Positions 20,178-32,621 of a stretch of DNA of 64,000 nt are shown piece after piece (position 1 is the stretch's first letter; every line of letters starts with the position of its first letter). Origin of the DNA: Chrysemys picta bellii (taxonomy: Eukaryota; Chordata; Testudines; Emydidae); assembly GCF_011386835.1 (NCBI RefSeq), contig NC_088795.1, forward strand, positions 115,337,434 through 115,401,433, given 5' to 3'. Position numbers and translations under genes: made by a program. Under the pieces are notes generated by a model. That model searched no databases, was not told the origin of the DNA, and saw only the letters and a program-made list of their open reading frames with translations.

Positions 20178-22213
20178 TTTTACATCTTGTAATTCTCCCA
20201 GTTGCTGGGAAATGCTTCATTAATTTCCATTTTGGCTCTTGCAACATTTCAGTTTTTACAAGAGGTGATCTGTTTCCCAGAGTCTAGAGTTGTGTTGTTG
20301 AATCAGACACAAGGCCTTGTCTATGTCTAGCAGAGGCCTACACACTTCCACATCTCCCCCAAATTAGTGGGAACTGTCTAGTTATCTTATGTTTTAGAGC
20401 ACACTGTAATTCTAGCCTGGTTTTACAGAGGGAAATTTTGTTTCCTTGAGAACAGAACTGTCTTATTGTATCAAAGCTGACCCCAAGTCTCATTACTGGC
20501 TCCAGTGAAATAATGCAAAATCTGTTCAGTGGTCATGAATCCATCTAACATCAGCCTTGTGTATATGTTCACAACTAGATGGACTTGGGTAGATACGAAT
20601 CCTTACCATATTAAAGGCCTACAGAGTTATGCAAACTGCTTCACCTCTGTTGAACAGGAAAGTCAACGTCTAGTTTGAACCCCTAGCTTCCCAGTCTTCA
20701 GAGTAAGAATATGGCTGTTATATTTTGGCATTAAAAAATTGCTGTCTTCTTGTTTTCTCTTGGCAACATCACTATTTAGAAGAGGGGAATCTCCATGATG
20801 TCAAATATTGGAATGGAAGCCTATTTTCATGGGAAATCCTCCAAGAAAGAACTGTCCCTAAAATATGAATACATATTACTTCATACATATTATTTCAAAA
20901 CTCTTCAGATCTTCCAAAATCCACATTTAAAGTGTGACTGTAGTCTGAAAAGTGATTCTGTATAAACAGCATGATAGGGTTTCATGTTTATTGTTTAATG
21001 ATTTTTGTATCAATTTACCTAATGACTATCCTTTTAAACTCAGCTTGAGATCAAAGAGTTAAACTGGGTGGATTCTTTCCTTCTTGCACATCATCAGGAG
21101 GAATAACAGTTTTGCAGGCCAAACTGGGTCCTTAGTGACACCTGTGAAGCCCCACTAAATGTTATTTAGCAGATAAAATTCATTAAAGTTTAGAAATAAA
21201 TCCTGTTCATGCTGAATAATGAGGAATGGAATCCATCTTACTCTTTCTTTGCTGTGTGGACACTATAGTACTAACAGGAGTCTAAAATGGGAAAAACACA
21301 TTTGTTACTAAATAAAAAAGGTATCATTAGAGAAGCACTGTACTTGAAGCCCATCAATATTCCTTTGCTCTCTAATTTGCTGGATCTATTCTTTGGAAGC
21401 TTTTGGTGCCCTTTAATGATGCTGCTATATAATATATCCCCCTAAATCATTCTAATGTAGAATATGTTAGAAGGGGAGCTTGAAAGAAAATACAACTTTT
21501 ACAGCATATAACTTAGCTATAAACCTGTAGTCACTGCCAAGAGAATGAACCGATCAGGTAAGACTAAAATAGATCAACTTCTTTCAAAGTTAAAATACCA
21601 AAAAGTCTATCTACTGCCAGCCAGCCAGCCATGTTCATTCAGGGACCAACAGAACTCGCAACAGTGAAACTAGCCTGTCCCCACTCAGAGGAAAAAGCCC
21701 CTTAGTCACATTTTCCTTTACAGGAGCAGTGTAGTTCCAGATTGATCCTGAAGGTCACCAAGGCGTGCATTACATCATCTGGCCTTTAGTGGTGTGTTTC
21801 ATGTTAATGATTCATTTCTGAAGAAAGGAGATGTCTATGGAGGAGGGAGTAAATGCAGAACATACTACAGGACATTAGATGGAGTTAATCAGGGAAAGGG
21901 GGAGGAAGGAAAAAGAGAAAAGGAAGCCATTTCATTTGTGTGGATTTTGTTTCAGTAATAAATAATCTGGTTGACTCCTACTGACTTTATTTAATTCAGT
22001 GATAATACAACAGGCAATCTCCAGACCTTTGAAATCTGGGTTAGAGATTGACCACACAGTGAATGAATGATGGAATGACATACAGTCCATGAAGGGATTA
22101 CCCATGATTGTACCACTACCCATCTGTGCTATATATACACATGATTAGAGTAAGGTCAAATAGGGCCAACTTTTCAGAAACAGACTCTAAATGTGTCTGG
22201 AATTTTGCAATAG
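20178..22213. other. Anonymous AT-rich sequence
   Basis: No gene or repeat recognised. Confidence 0.5.
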
Positions 22214-22351
22214 CATAGAATATCAGGGTTGGAAGGGACCTCAGGAGGTCAGCTAGTCAACCCCAGTTCTCTAAATAGTCTCCTCAAGGATTGAACTCCC
22301 AACCCTGGGTTTAGCAAGCCAATGCTCAAACCACTGAGCTATCCCTCCCCT
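22214..22351 (-). mobile_element. Turtle pol III SINE, nearly complete
   Basis: Antisense: the head has A box TAGCTCAGTGG and B-box-like GGGAGTTCAATCC, as in a tRNA(Lys)-derived SINE. It ends CCTTCCAACCCTGATATTCT and ATG, the CR1-like tail that recruits CR1 reverse transcriptase. The middle is shortened relative to the copies at 11908 and 48958. Confidence 0.82.
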
Positions 22352-22769
22352 CCATCTATATGTGCAAACAGGATTTGTACATTTAGACTGGAGCAACAGC
22401 TAAATACTTAACTCGCAATAACAAACTATTTGTGTGTACCTTTTTGTACAAATAGTTCTGCATGCTTCACTGTGTATGAAAAGTTAGAAGCTGTTTGTTT
22501 AAAAAAAATTAGACCCCAAAATGCCATTTTAAATGTGTAATATAGATGGTGCCAGCCTTGCAAAGGGTTCATGACTATTGGCCAATCCAGCCCTTTTAGG
22601 TGCCAGCCAACCAGAAGGCATCACTCATTACTAGGCAAGGAGCAGCTTTGTTCCTTCCTGCTCTGCCAGAAAGGGCTTTTGGGATGAAGGAAGAATAAAG
22701 TAGTGATCTTGATTTTGCTTTTTACTCTAACCACAGAAAAATTTCTTGTGCTTTGTTCAATCCAATTTT

Positions 22770-22970
22770 AAAGCACCCAAGAGATAGGGCTGTGACCAAA
22801 GAAACAAGCCCTGTGGGTGGCTATTCCACAACCCTAATAGTTCTCACCATTAGGGACTTTTTTCTTGATATTCAGGATATTCCTCTTAAGTTCTTCTTTG
22901 ACCTCATTACTCCTAGTTGTCCACTTCCACCAACTACCACCCTTGTGCATATTCCGTTCCCTTGTAGCCT
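22770..22970 (-). repeat. Possible old CR1 3' part
   Basis: ATTCCACAACCCTAATAGTT and TTCTTGATATTCAGG parallel the order of the CR1 segment at 17650-17720 read antisense. Strongly diverged. Confidence 0.35.
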
Positions 22971-23938
22971 AAGATGATTTGAGAGGTATACTGAACATCC
23001 AGAAATACCCCACAAAATATTAGCAAATTTTCAAATATGTGTAAATGATGACTATTAACATGTATACTTACTTTGAATGCCATCTGTCAATATAAGCCTT
23101 CAGTTTCCCATTCACAGCATCTGAATTCCATATCAATCAGTACGTGAAGTCCTCAGGCATTAGACTTCTCTCTAAAGATGGTGTTTTAAGAATTATTAAG
23201 TATTAAAAGGTTAAAAACTAAGAAAACAGTAGCAAAAGAGAGAGAAAAAGTTCTCCCATCAGGCCAATTGATTCTAAGGGCAGGGTCACTGAATGTAGCA
23301 TTATTTCTGCTGGTCATGTTTCTTTCCTACCAGAGCTCCAAAGTAAGCTAACTGTGTAAGCAGGATTGAAATACACAACCCCCTTGTGACTGGAAGCAGT
23401 AAAGCATTCTCCACTTGTGGTTTTCTTCAAATGAGCCTGCATGGAATATGTGTTTGAAAACAGTGAAACTCTTTATTAATCAAGTACTTCACTTGCCATG
23501 CCAGCATAAAGTTTCATTTATGTCAAAACTCCCTTAAAAATGGTTTGGAGTGGTGTCTTGTACTCAAGAGTCCAACAGAAGAATTATTTTTGGAATTGTA
23601 AATAGAATAATTGAGGCAAATATTTGCACCATTTGAAAAGCTGCTGTAATATCTTCAGTCTTCTATTATAATTCAGGCATTTTGTTTTGGTTTTTTACTG
23701 CATGGAAATCAGCATGCTATATAAGCCCTCATATAAAACCCAGTGTTAAATGAGCTATTAGGATGACTAAAGAAATGATACTCCAGACCCTACCAAAATA
23801 TCTGGCAGATGAGAGATTTTATTCTTTCTTAAGAAACATGTCACAATAAAAAGAAATAACTTAATAGAGATACAATAGAGTGATAGCTAAAGGGGAAACT
23901 CTGACAGTTTAGTACGCTGTTAACTTTAACTCTGCAAT
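22971..23938. other. Anonymous AT-rich sequence
   Basis: No gene or repeat recognised. Confidence 0.5.
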
Positions 23939-24008
23939 ATTCCTAGATTCCAAGGCCAGAAGGGACCTTTGTGACCATCTAGTCTGACTTCCTGTATAAC
24001 ACAAGCCA
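23939..24008 (-). repeat. Old CR1 3' tail
   Basis: GGCCAGAAGGGACCTTTGTG, then CATCTAGTCTGACTTCCTGT, matches the 3' end of older CR1 LINEs read antisense. Confidence 0.62.
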
Positions 24009-24213
24009 TAAGTGTATTGATAGAGGGCCAGGTTTTTCTACTCTTAGACATTCTGAGTATTGGCCCCTTCCAATCCAGCATGAGTAAGGGGCAGTGTGTA
24101 GCTGTATTGCCCTAGGAGCAGGACGAGAACCAGAGCACAACTCTGAGAGACACCTTCTGAGCCTGCTTCCCCGGGGGAGGTAAACTGCACCAGCCCTTTG
24201 CTAGCATAACCTA

Positions 24214-24504
24214 GGGCTGGTCTTCACTACCCGCCCGGATCGGCGGTAGAAAATCGATCTCTCGGGGATCGATTTATCACATCTCGTCGGGACACGATAC
24301 TCGATCCCCGAATCGATGCATGTACTCCACCAGCCCAAGTAGGAGTAAGTGCCGTCGACGGGGGAGCCGCGGTGGTCGATTTGTCGCCGTCCTCACAGCG
24401 GGGTAAGTCGGATCAGATACGTCGAATTCAGCTATGCTATTCGCATAGCTGAATTTGCGTATCTGAAATTGATTCCTCCCTCCCCCCGTAGTGTAGACGT
24501 AGAC
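24214..24504. mobile_element. Harbinger-type MITE (291 bp)
   Basis: Ends GGGCTGGTCTTCACTACCCG and CCGTAGTGTAGACGTAGAC. The flanking triplets CTA and TTA are a near TSD. Internal GTCGACGGGGGAGCC (24355-24369) is shared with the MITEs at 2578 and 17195. The right hairpin GAATTCAGCTATGC / GCATAGCTGAATT spans 24424-24455. Confidence 0.68.
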
Positions 24505-24798
24505 TTACTTCTCCCTCCATGCCAGTTCAGCTATGCTGGTCAGCGTGTTGGAGGGATGGAGACAAGGCTGCTCACACCTCAACTCCCTTTGCTCAGGATC
24601 TGGCAATGTGGCCAGGAAGGGGTTCCTTATCTTTCTTTACTGCTCAGTGTGGGTGCACAGCTAGGCTCATAATTGAGCCATCAGTGAGTAGTCCCATTGA
24701 AAGTAATAGGGCCACTGCCTACTAAGGGAGGCAGAATCTGGTCGTCAGCTAACGAAATGTCTTGTATACTTGTATTTACAGATTGTTTTCTTTTTCAG

Positions 24799-24862
24799 TG
24801 GCTGAAAAAGCTCAGCCGCTGCCTGTTCATTCACCAGAAAAGACCTGCTGTTCCTTTGACGG
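24799..24862 (+). other. Weak candidate host exon
   Basis: A pyrimidine-rich tract (GATTGTTTTCTTTTTCAG, ending 24798) forms a good 3' splice site. The following 64 bp are open in two frames and are followed by GT (24863). One frame gives AEKAQPLPVHSPEKTCCSFD and runs to TGA at about 24889, so a terminal exon is also possible. I do not recognise the peptide and see no partner exons; chance similarity to a splice site is quite likely. Confidence 0.2.
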
Positions 24863-25957
24863 GTACAGCAGAAGTTATTTTTCATGATGGTATGAATAGT
24901 TTGTTTGTTTTACAAAAACACTTCACCCCAAAGCACAGGTAGGAATTATCATTCTTTTCATGCTTGTTCAGGTGCACATTCTGAATTAGATACCCAGACC
25001 CAGCCAGGATACTAATGGAGTGATGACACTAACACTACAACAATAGAGAGGACCTCCAGGAAACTACTCACTGAGGGGCTAAGGTGCAGGTAGGAATGTG
25101 ATTTTTAAGAGGGTTACAATTTGAAACATTTGGTGAAACTGACAACACTTTATCCCACCTCTACACACTTTGGCTACGTAAATAAACATGTGTACAGTAT
25201 GGTATATCAGACCTTCTAGATTTAAAGTTACAAAGACCTGTATATGGAAAAGTTCCCGAAAACGAAATAGGTTTACAACAGCATTAGCCTCAACAGGCAT
25301 TTACTGAACAATTCTGTTATTGTGCAGTTTTTTGTTTATATGCTGTATCACTAATCACATTTTTCAGAAATATTGCCTAATTTATTCATGTACATTGTGT
25401 GTGTTTGGGTGTGATCGGGTACAGAAATTCCACAGGCAAAATATGAAGTTGCCTGAACAAAATGGGTAACTGCAGCCTGTTTATGAGAAATCAAAGGTAC
25501 AAATAAAAAAATAACTCTCATAGGACAATGGCCGTATTAATGAAGGCTGAAGGCCCCTGTGACTTTATCAGAGTATCTGAAGCATCATTACCCACGCAAT
25601 TCATTTGGCAGTCATTCCTGTGCTTGTGCATCCTTCTGATTAAATTCCTGTGGAACCACATTGTGCCCCTTTGTTGATGTTAATGCTGACCTGCAACTGT
25701 AAAACACTCAATTACTACTTCATGCCCTTTGCTCTTATTGAGGTCCTTGTTGTAGAAATTTCTGTCCGTTCCAGCTGAGGAATAAGGAGAGATGGACACA
25801 GCTAGTCAAGCAAGGAGCCCCGGGAGGGGCGATCCATTTATTTCAATTGCAATTGGGTTCAAGCTCATAAGTCAGCAAGAACCCCGAAAACACTTACACC
25901 AAAGTATTATATGCAGTTGACTATGATACTCTATCGCTCTATGATTGGCCAAGATTC

Positions 25958-26075
25958 AGCAAGGTGTTAAACACATGCCTAACTTTAAGCATGTGAGTAG
26001 TCCCATTGACTACAATAGAATTACCCACATGCCTAAAGACAGACACCTGCTTAGGTAACTTGATGAACTGGGGCA
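25958..26075. repeat. Old fold-back repeat, ATTGACTTCAATGGGA family
   Basis: Arms around CAGCAAGGTGTTAAACACAT, CATGTGAGTAGTCCCATTG and their rough complements (CCCACATGCC, CACCTGCTTAGG). Diverged palindrome. Confidence 0.45.
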
Positions 26076-26734
26076 ATATATAGCTATAGACTACAAGCAT
26101 GAGTGGATGTTACCCATGGTTCATAGTTCTTTGTGCTGGTAGAGATCGTGCTGCTTTAGACTCGTCACTATAATTAAATTTAAAATTTAGGATCCTGCTC
26201 CTGCAACTTTACAATGCCCTTCTAGAGCTTTGTTTTTGAATGTCTGAGATAAAGGTTATTGCTCTGTAGCAATTTGAAGTAGTCTGGAGAGAGGTATACT
26301 TACTGGGCAGTGTCCCTTTAATGATTTTAACTTGTTTAGCTATTGTTTTGTTTATATGACCTCTCTCTTTAGGTAACGTCATGATAACGTCAATTACAAT
26401 AGAGGTCTCATTTTAAAATGCTCCAAGACAAATAGTCCAAATATTCCTTTCCTTCTGAGGTTTTTATGATGCATTCCATGGCAGATTCAGACTGAGGTGG
26501 TAGCCAACATACAGAATGTCCATTTAGTTTCCTGGGCCTTAGAGCCAGTCTTTGTGAACTTGCCAGCTCTAGCACTCTGCTTAGCAACTGCCTTGACGGC
26601 ATCATCAGCCATGATACAGTATGTCTCATGCCAGGCATGGCAAAATGACATACAAGAGAATAGAAGACAAAGAACTATTAGACAAATGAATTATCCTGTG
26701 ACCAGGTAGCAGCATGGCTGGAGTTCAGGGGTGA

Positions 26735-26805
26735 AATCCTGCCCCAGTGAGGTTAATGGCAAAATTCCCAATGACCTCAGTGGGATCAAGATTTCATCCC
26801 CGATA
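26735..26805. repeat. Old fold-back repeat, ATTGACTTCAATGGGA family
   Basis: GAAATCCTGCCCCAGTGAGG pairs with CCTCAGTGGGATCAAGATTTC across a short spacer (AATGGCAAAATTCCCAATGA). Confidence 0.5.
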
Positions 26806-27269
26806 TTTAGGACCTTCTTCCAGTTTCTTTAAAATTTGGATCACTCTTCTCCTTAGCTCTGCAAATGAGCAATTTTTCACAGTTCTCTATCTCATTCTTT
26901 TTTATATCAGCTCCTAAAATCTTCACTTACTGTGGTCAGGTAATTTTATTCTGATGTCTAAATGCCATCCAAGTGATAAGTGTTCAAAGTTTGCTTTAGA
27001 AGGAAGCAGCTCAGAGGTACATCTTGGATGAAAGATTTTTGGAATTTTACGAAGTAAAAGATTTGCAATTAAACAGCACAGCTCAGTAAATTGCTTAAAG
27101 TTTTTATTGAGTTGCTTTTTTTTTGGTTAATCTGGATTTATAATCCAAAATCTAGGAGCCACACAGAAACACCTCTCTAATCTATACAAAATTGTAATTA
27201 AAAAACAAAGTGCAAAACTAGTGCAATAGCCACAGATCCTTTGTTGTCCAGTATCTTCTCATTGTTATC

Positions 27270-27490
27270 TTGTGCTCCCCCTGTCTACTTTGTATCAATC
27301 TGCTGTCTCTCATTTTATATTTAGATTGTGTGCTCTTTAGGCCAGGAAGGATCTTTTTGGTATGTGTTGATATGGTGCTTAGCACAATGCAATCCTGGTG
27401 CCAGATTGGGCTCCTAGCTGCTACCACAATATAAGTATGGTCAGACAGATCATAATAGTCCCTTCTGGCCTTCAAATCTATCATTATAAT
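27270..27490 (+). repeat. MIR/L2-like tail and CR1 tail
   Basis: TAGATTGTGTGCTCTTTAGG followed by GTGCTTAGCACAATGC is the 3' core of a MIR-like repeat. It is followed by AGATCATAATAGTCCCTTCT, a CR1-type 3' end. Confidence 0.5.
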
Positions 27491-27561
27491 AATGACATGA
27501 AAAGGAATTGAAAACACAGGAGTAACACTATACACCCAATTCTAACCTCAGAAAGAGCTAT

Positions 27562-27895
27562 ATGAATTACCCTTGCATATGTATTCAAATAAAAGGTTGT
27601 TACAAGGAGGAGGGAGAAAAATTGTTCTTGTTAACCTCTGAGGATAGGACAAGAAGCAATGGGCTTAAATTGCAGCAAGGGAGGTTTAGGTTGGACATTA
27701 GGAAAAACTTCTTATCTGTCAGGGTAGTTAAGCACTGGAATAAATTGCCTAGGGAGGTTGTGGAATCTCCATCATTAGAGATTTTTAAGAGCAGGTTAGA
27801 CAAACGCCTGTCAGGAATGGTCTAGATAATACTTAGTCCTGCCTTGAGTGCAGTGGACTAGACTAGAAGACCTCTTGATTCTATGAAATCATCCT
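27562..27895 (+). pseudogene. ORF2: CR1 LINE 3' fragment with ORF2 C-terminus
   Basis: Sense CR1 end. The open frame to 27825 encodes [20 protein letters not shown] and KHWNKLPREVVESPSLEIF, the well-conserved C-terminus of CR1 ORF2 (the same peptide lies at 17570-17861 on the other strand). The 3' UTR ends near CTTGATTCTATGAAATC. Everything upstream of the last about 85 codons is absent, so this is a strongly 5'-truncated copy, distinct from the young CR1. Confidence 0.85.
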
Positions 27896-30244
27896 CTGAG
27901 AACAGAATTGAGACTTTGTGTTAGTATAATTCAGATGAAGCATATAGCAGATTTTATTATATCCAGTAATATGACTATTTACAAGGTACAATGGTGACTT
28001 GGCAGCACAAAAGATACATATATTATTATTGTCCAACATATCTGCCAACAGTGGCTCAGTCTATACTTTTTAGGGTTGTGATCATTAACTGTTCTCCAGG
28101 GAAAGTTTGCATATTGTGAGATCAAATTGGAGTGTTGTCACTTTGCAATACAGAATCATTAAACATGATGTATTATCATCACTTTGCAATGCAGTGTTCT
28201 CCTGTTGTGTTGCTACATCAGAACAATGCAAAATATCATGATGGCACAAAGAAATGTTATGACATTACAACAAGTCAACACAACATATTGATGGTGACAT
28301 TCTGAAAGTTATTTTGGGGCATCTTTTAATATCTTGGCTAGGCAGTGCTAGCCAAAATGGGATGCACCCTTTAAAAAATGGGAGATGTGGCAATTCTACT
28401 TTACAGTGTCATGCAAGTTTACTTCTCTCAAGATTGGGTCAGTCAAAAGTAGTACATAGTAATGTAATGACATGGTTTACACCAAAAGGACCAATGTTAG
28501 GTGTCAAATTACACATTATGAAAGGCCTTAAGTTCTCTGAATGCTCAACATATCAACATTTTAAAATCATTTATGTGGATCATTGGATTTCCTGTTTCTA
28601 ATCCCTACAAGCATTCTGGCAATCCTCATAACTAACAGAAACCATAGTCGTGTTCTCTACTGGAATCACAAATTGGAGAGGCCACTCAACCTAAGGGCAA
28701 ATTCCCTATTAGCACAGTTTGTGTCTGTCCACAGTAAGACAGTTTAACAAATTGCTGGCATGGATTGTGATGAAGGTGCTCAGACACTGTCTGAAATATG
28801 TCAGCAGTTATGTCATGCCCTGAAGGTTCAAGACCAGTTCTGGTTTTGGGTGTTTGTGGTTACAATAGGTCCCCAGAAACATTTTGGGAAGAATAACTCT
28901 GCTCCAAAAGCATTATTTGGCATTCTGCCTGTGATGCTTTACAGGGACAGATGGACAATGTTAGAGCTGTGCTTATATTCCCAATGGCTATAAATCCCTG
29001 AGAAGAATATGCTGATACAATGGAAACATTGCAGATTTCATTAAATATATACATTATTAACATGATAATTTTCAGTTCTTTCTTTTAGGTTAACAGTTAA
29101 TATCAATTTGCAGGAGAAACAATAAATTAGTGGTAGATGTCTCGACTCTCTGAACTATCATGAATCTGCATTAGGGCTGGATCGTCAAGGAGCTCAGCTG
29201 TGCTACTGAAGATCTAGGAGAGCACAACTGCTTCTGTATAAATGCAAAATTATTTTTAGAAATGCAATGAAGTATTTGGAAAAGAATTCTAAGTTTTTGT
29301 AATGCAGAATTGAAGGCCTAAGGGTGAGATTTTTAAAAGTGCCTAAGTGATTTAGCAACGTGGGGGTCTCATTAAAAGTCAGTGAGACATTTACTCTTAA
29401 ATTACTTAGGAACTTTTGAAGCCATCCCCCCTCTAAATCCCTCATTTCTTGCTTAAATTATAGCTCTACTCTAAGAATTAGCTTTACAAAATTGGTATTG
29501 TGGTGTCCACATTTATTTTCTCTTGGAATCTCCAAATGAAATCTACTTTTTGTACAAGTTAAAAGATACTTTTATTTTAACCACTTGCAAACTCATGCAG
29601 AAACCTGAAAGTCATTGTGGGCTCACTTTGGCTCATGAATCACTAAAAATAAAGGTTCTGCAATTAGAACTTGCTTAACAGTTTTATTGGTGTACAATTC
29701 AGAGTATAATATGATCCATCCTATATTTCCCCATTTATTTATCTTAGCTTGAAATAATAATTAAAATATACCAAGGGAATGAACACTTCTGCTTATGCAG
29801 GCACAGACAGAACTAAGTGCAACCCATAAGTAGTTTTGATTGACAGCTGGATCACCTTATTATAAAGAGGTAATTTTGAATGATACCCTTCACATAAATA
29901 TTTTGGTGTGTTGTAAGTGAGGTAAACTAATTATTCTGGAGCAGTTGAAGGGAGAAACAGTGTGCCTATGTTTGAACACTGTTGCTTTTTGTAGTTCTTG
30001 CTGTGTTCTGCTACCACGATCAATTGTAACTGTTCACGAGTGTGCCTATAATAAATTAATTAGACAAGGATATTATATGCTGTGCTTATATCAACTGGTT
30101 TCTCTTCCAAGAAGGAAATAAGTCCTTCCTGGAATCTAAACCTTCCTAACAGTTCAGAAGCTGTGACAGCACTTACCTACCTCACATGGCTATGGTGAAT
30201 AATAATTAGCAAATTAATTAATGTTTCTAGAATGCTTTGAATAA
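27896..30244. other. Anonymous AT-rich sequence
   Basis: No gene seen. A diverged fold-back repeat lies at 29322-29425. Confidence 0.5.
29322..29425. repeat. Old fold-back repeat
   Basis: GAGATTTTTAAAAGTGCCTAA pairs roughly with TTACTTAGGAACTTTTGAAG around a centre with GTCTCATTAAAAGTCAGTGAG. Confidence 0.45.
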
Positions 30245-30385
30245 TAAATACACTATATATAGTAAATTCTTTGGGGCAGGAACTGTCTCTTGGTTCTGTG
30301 TTTGTACAGCACCTAGCACAATGGGGTTGTTGTCCATGATTCGGGCTGCTTGGCACTACTGCCAGTTACTAAATATTATTTGTTA
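30245..30385 (+). repeat. MIR/L2-like tail
   Basis: TTCTTTGGGGCAGGAACTGT, then GTTTGTACAGCACCTAGCAC and AATGGGGTT: a MIR-like 3' part in sense orientation. Confidence 0.55.
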
Positions 30386-31543
30386 GCAATAATTTTGTCA
30401 TGGACCAAAGCGAAGTTGCTACGCTCATGGTCCTGTAAATGACATAACAGATGGAGAAATAGTCTTTACACTGCTAGTTAATCTATCTGTTTCAACGTTT
30501 ATATAGTGTCCGTCACAGTAGTACAAGAATGTCTCCAGGGTATAGAAGTGCCAAAGAGCATTTAAGACACAAACTTTCAGGGCCTAAGACCCAAACCCCA
30601 CACTGTGATGGAGCCATCTATTTCAGTTAAGATTTTCTCCAGAAGCTATCTGCAACATGAACAATAAGCCTATGAAAACAAAGGTACTGACACTTTTCAA
30701 ATAGGCTACACAAGAGATTTATTGCATCTTTTAAATGGACTAGTGTGATCTGACTGTCCACACGAACTGGCAGCCTGATAGAGGCAATGTAGGTGCTTAC
30801 GCAGAGTCTGAGAGTAAGCACTACCCAGAAAGTGGCTCTGATTAATGGGGTGAATACTAGAGCTAACATTTAACTTTTCATTCAATATCCTCTGGAAGCT
30901 TGGCTAGTTCTCTGTATTCTTAAAAATGAAATATTTATCACAAACAATAGCAGAAATATTTTTCAGGATGAGGGGAGATGGAAATTTCATGCACATTTCT
31001 CGTCATAAACTATGGTCCGAGAGTGGTAAATTAAATAGACCTCTTCATTTCTTTTTGTGGTGACAATAATTAACACCTCTATTGCTTAAAAATACTCCTT
31101 CATCAACTCTTACTCAGTACTGGTTGGAAACTGGTAACTATAAGGATTGGAATTAATTTGAATTATGCCTGGGATGAATTTGGCCCAAGATGTTGCAAAA
31201 GACAAAATTCTGGCTTTTATAATTTCTGAAAGCTGCAGCCAAAGCCTTTCTCTATGCCTTGCAAGTAGACTGGCATATGTATGATCCTAGAGAACATTAC
31301 CACAGAGTCAGGCAGACACTGGAATAGTTCAGGATGGATACGGTAACAGCTTGTGGCAGGATGACATAGAACTTGTCAGCAGTCATCCAAGTAAGATTAG
31401 CAAATTTGGGCATCTTTTCCAAAGACAGACATATAAGTTACATGTAATTAACAATGTCTCATGTGATATTAAAAAGAATAACTGAAATAATTTGTGGAAA
31501 ACTATACATGTATAATTAAAAAAAATGTTTCTACATGATGTCC
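30386..31543. other. Anonymous AT-rich sequence
   Basis: No gene or repeat recognised. Confidence 0.5.
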
Positions 31544-31649
31544 ACATTTTTCTATGCATCTGAAGAAGTGAGGTTTTTACCCATGAAAGCTTATGCCCAA
31601 ATAAATCTGTTAGTCTTTAAGGTGCCACCAGACTCCTTGACATTTTTCT
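31544..31649 (+). mobile_element. Penelope-like pseudo-LTR fragment with 10-bp TSD
   Basis: The 86-bp insert (31554-31639) lies between exact copies of ACATTTTTCT (31544-31553, 31640-31649). It reads GCATCTGAAGAAGTGAGG, GAAAGCTTATGCCC and GTTAGTCTTTAAGGTGCCAC in sense. The hammerhead-like core is CTGAAGA (31560-31566), a weak hairpin, and GAAA (31585-31588); the cleavage-site U is changed. Confidence 0.65.
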
Positions 31650-32587
31650 TACATTTCCTTTTGTTTTATACCCTGACTACAGCAATTCTACAATATTATC
31701 CAGTGGAAACATTAGTTTAGGATCTTTATATTGTCCTATCAAAAGCTTCCCCCCCCCCATTATGAAATACTGTGGCTAGAGAATTTTTTATATTGGCAGC
31801 CAAAGCACTTGCTCTCAGGTGACATGTTCAAGAAACTTCTGAAGGGGCACAAACTGCTAAAGCACAGATTTTTCTCAAGTATAGTACTTCCTACAGAGTA
31901 CTTGCATAGAGATACAGCAATTTAATATGTCATAGTCTGTTTTTTAAAGAAATGTCACCTTAATTTATTGATATTGTAGTACTGAATAGTGCATTTGTTA
32001 TTTCCACATTTCCTGTTTTGTCATCAGTATCATGCCCTCCATACTTTAGTTAGAATTTAGCCAATCCATCAGAATACCTTGGATGCTCATAAACAGGAGG
32101 TGTTTGCAGTACACATGCAACAGAATAAAATAGCAGCATGTTTATTTTAAAATGCAGACACATCATATCATGAAGCCATGCACTCCAAAATGCTAAATGA
32201 ATGTACATACAGGGACATCACAATATGATTTATTATTGTGGTGTGATTCAATGAGTTACTTAATGACTTAGGGCCAAAGTCCGCAGTCGTTAATGGAGCA
32301 AGACTCCCATTACAGCAATGGGGGCCTTGCTTGATTAGGGACTACTATGGCATTTGTACCTTAAAAAAGAATAAAACTTTTCATTAGGTCCAATTCTTCT
32401 GCTCAGCAGAGGCAGAAGTGGCTTGACAAAGTGATTTCTGTGACCCTTCAGGGAACAAACAAGAGGTTTTTAATCTTTAATCACAAAGCATACATGGACA
32501 TACGCATTTGAGAGGCTAATGATACTAATTTTACTTTCATAACACACTAGCTTAAATGTGTCCCTCAATTTTAGGAACATGAATGCT

Positions 32588-32621
32588 TATTTATTCATTT
32601 ATTTATTTATTTATTTATTTT
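32588..32621. repeat. (ATTT)n simple repeat
   Basis: About eight tetramer units with one variant. Confidence 0.9.

Larger units (their letters stand above)
24505..27269. other. Anonymous sequence with old fold-back repeats
   Basis: Apart from the candidate exon, no gene is seen. Fold-back repeats lie at about 24680-24740, 25958-26075 and 26735-26805. Confidence 0.45.

Noticed and set aside
20310..20350. Harbinger-like end (AGGCCTTGTCTATGTCTAG)
   Set aside because: Single end only, no partner terminus or TSD within 400 bp.
22290..22351. tRNA gene (A and B boxes present)
   Set aside because: The tRNA-like head is part of a SINE with a CR1-like tail; it cannot fold as a full tRNA and recurs at 48958 and 11908.
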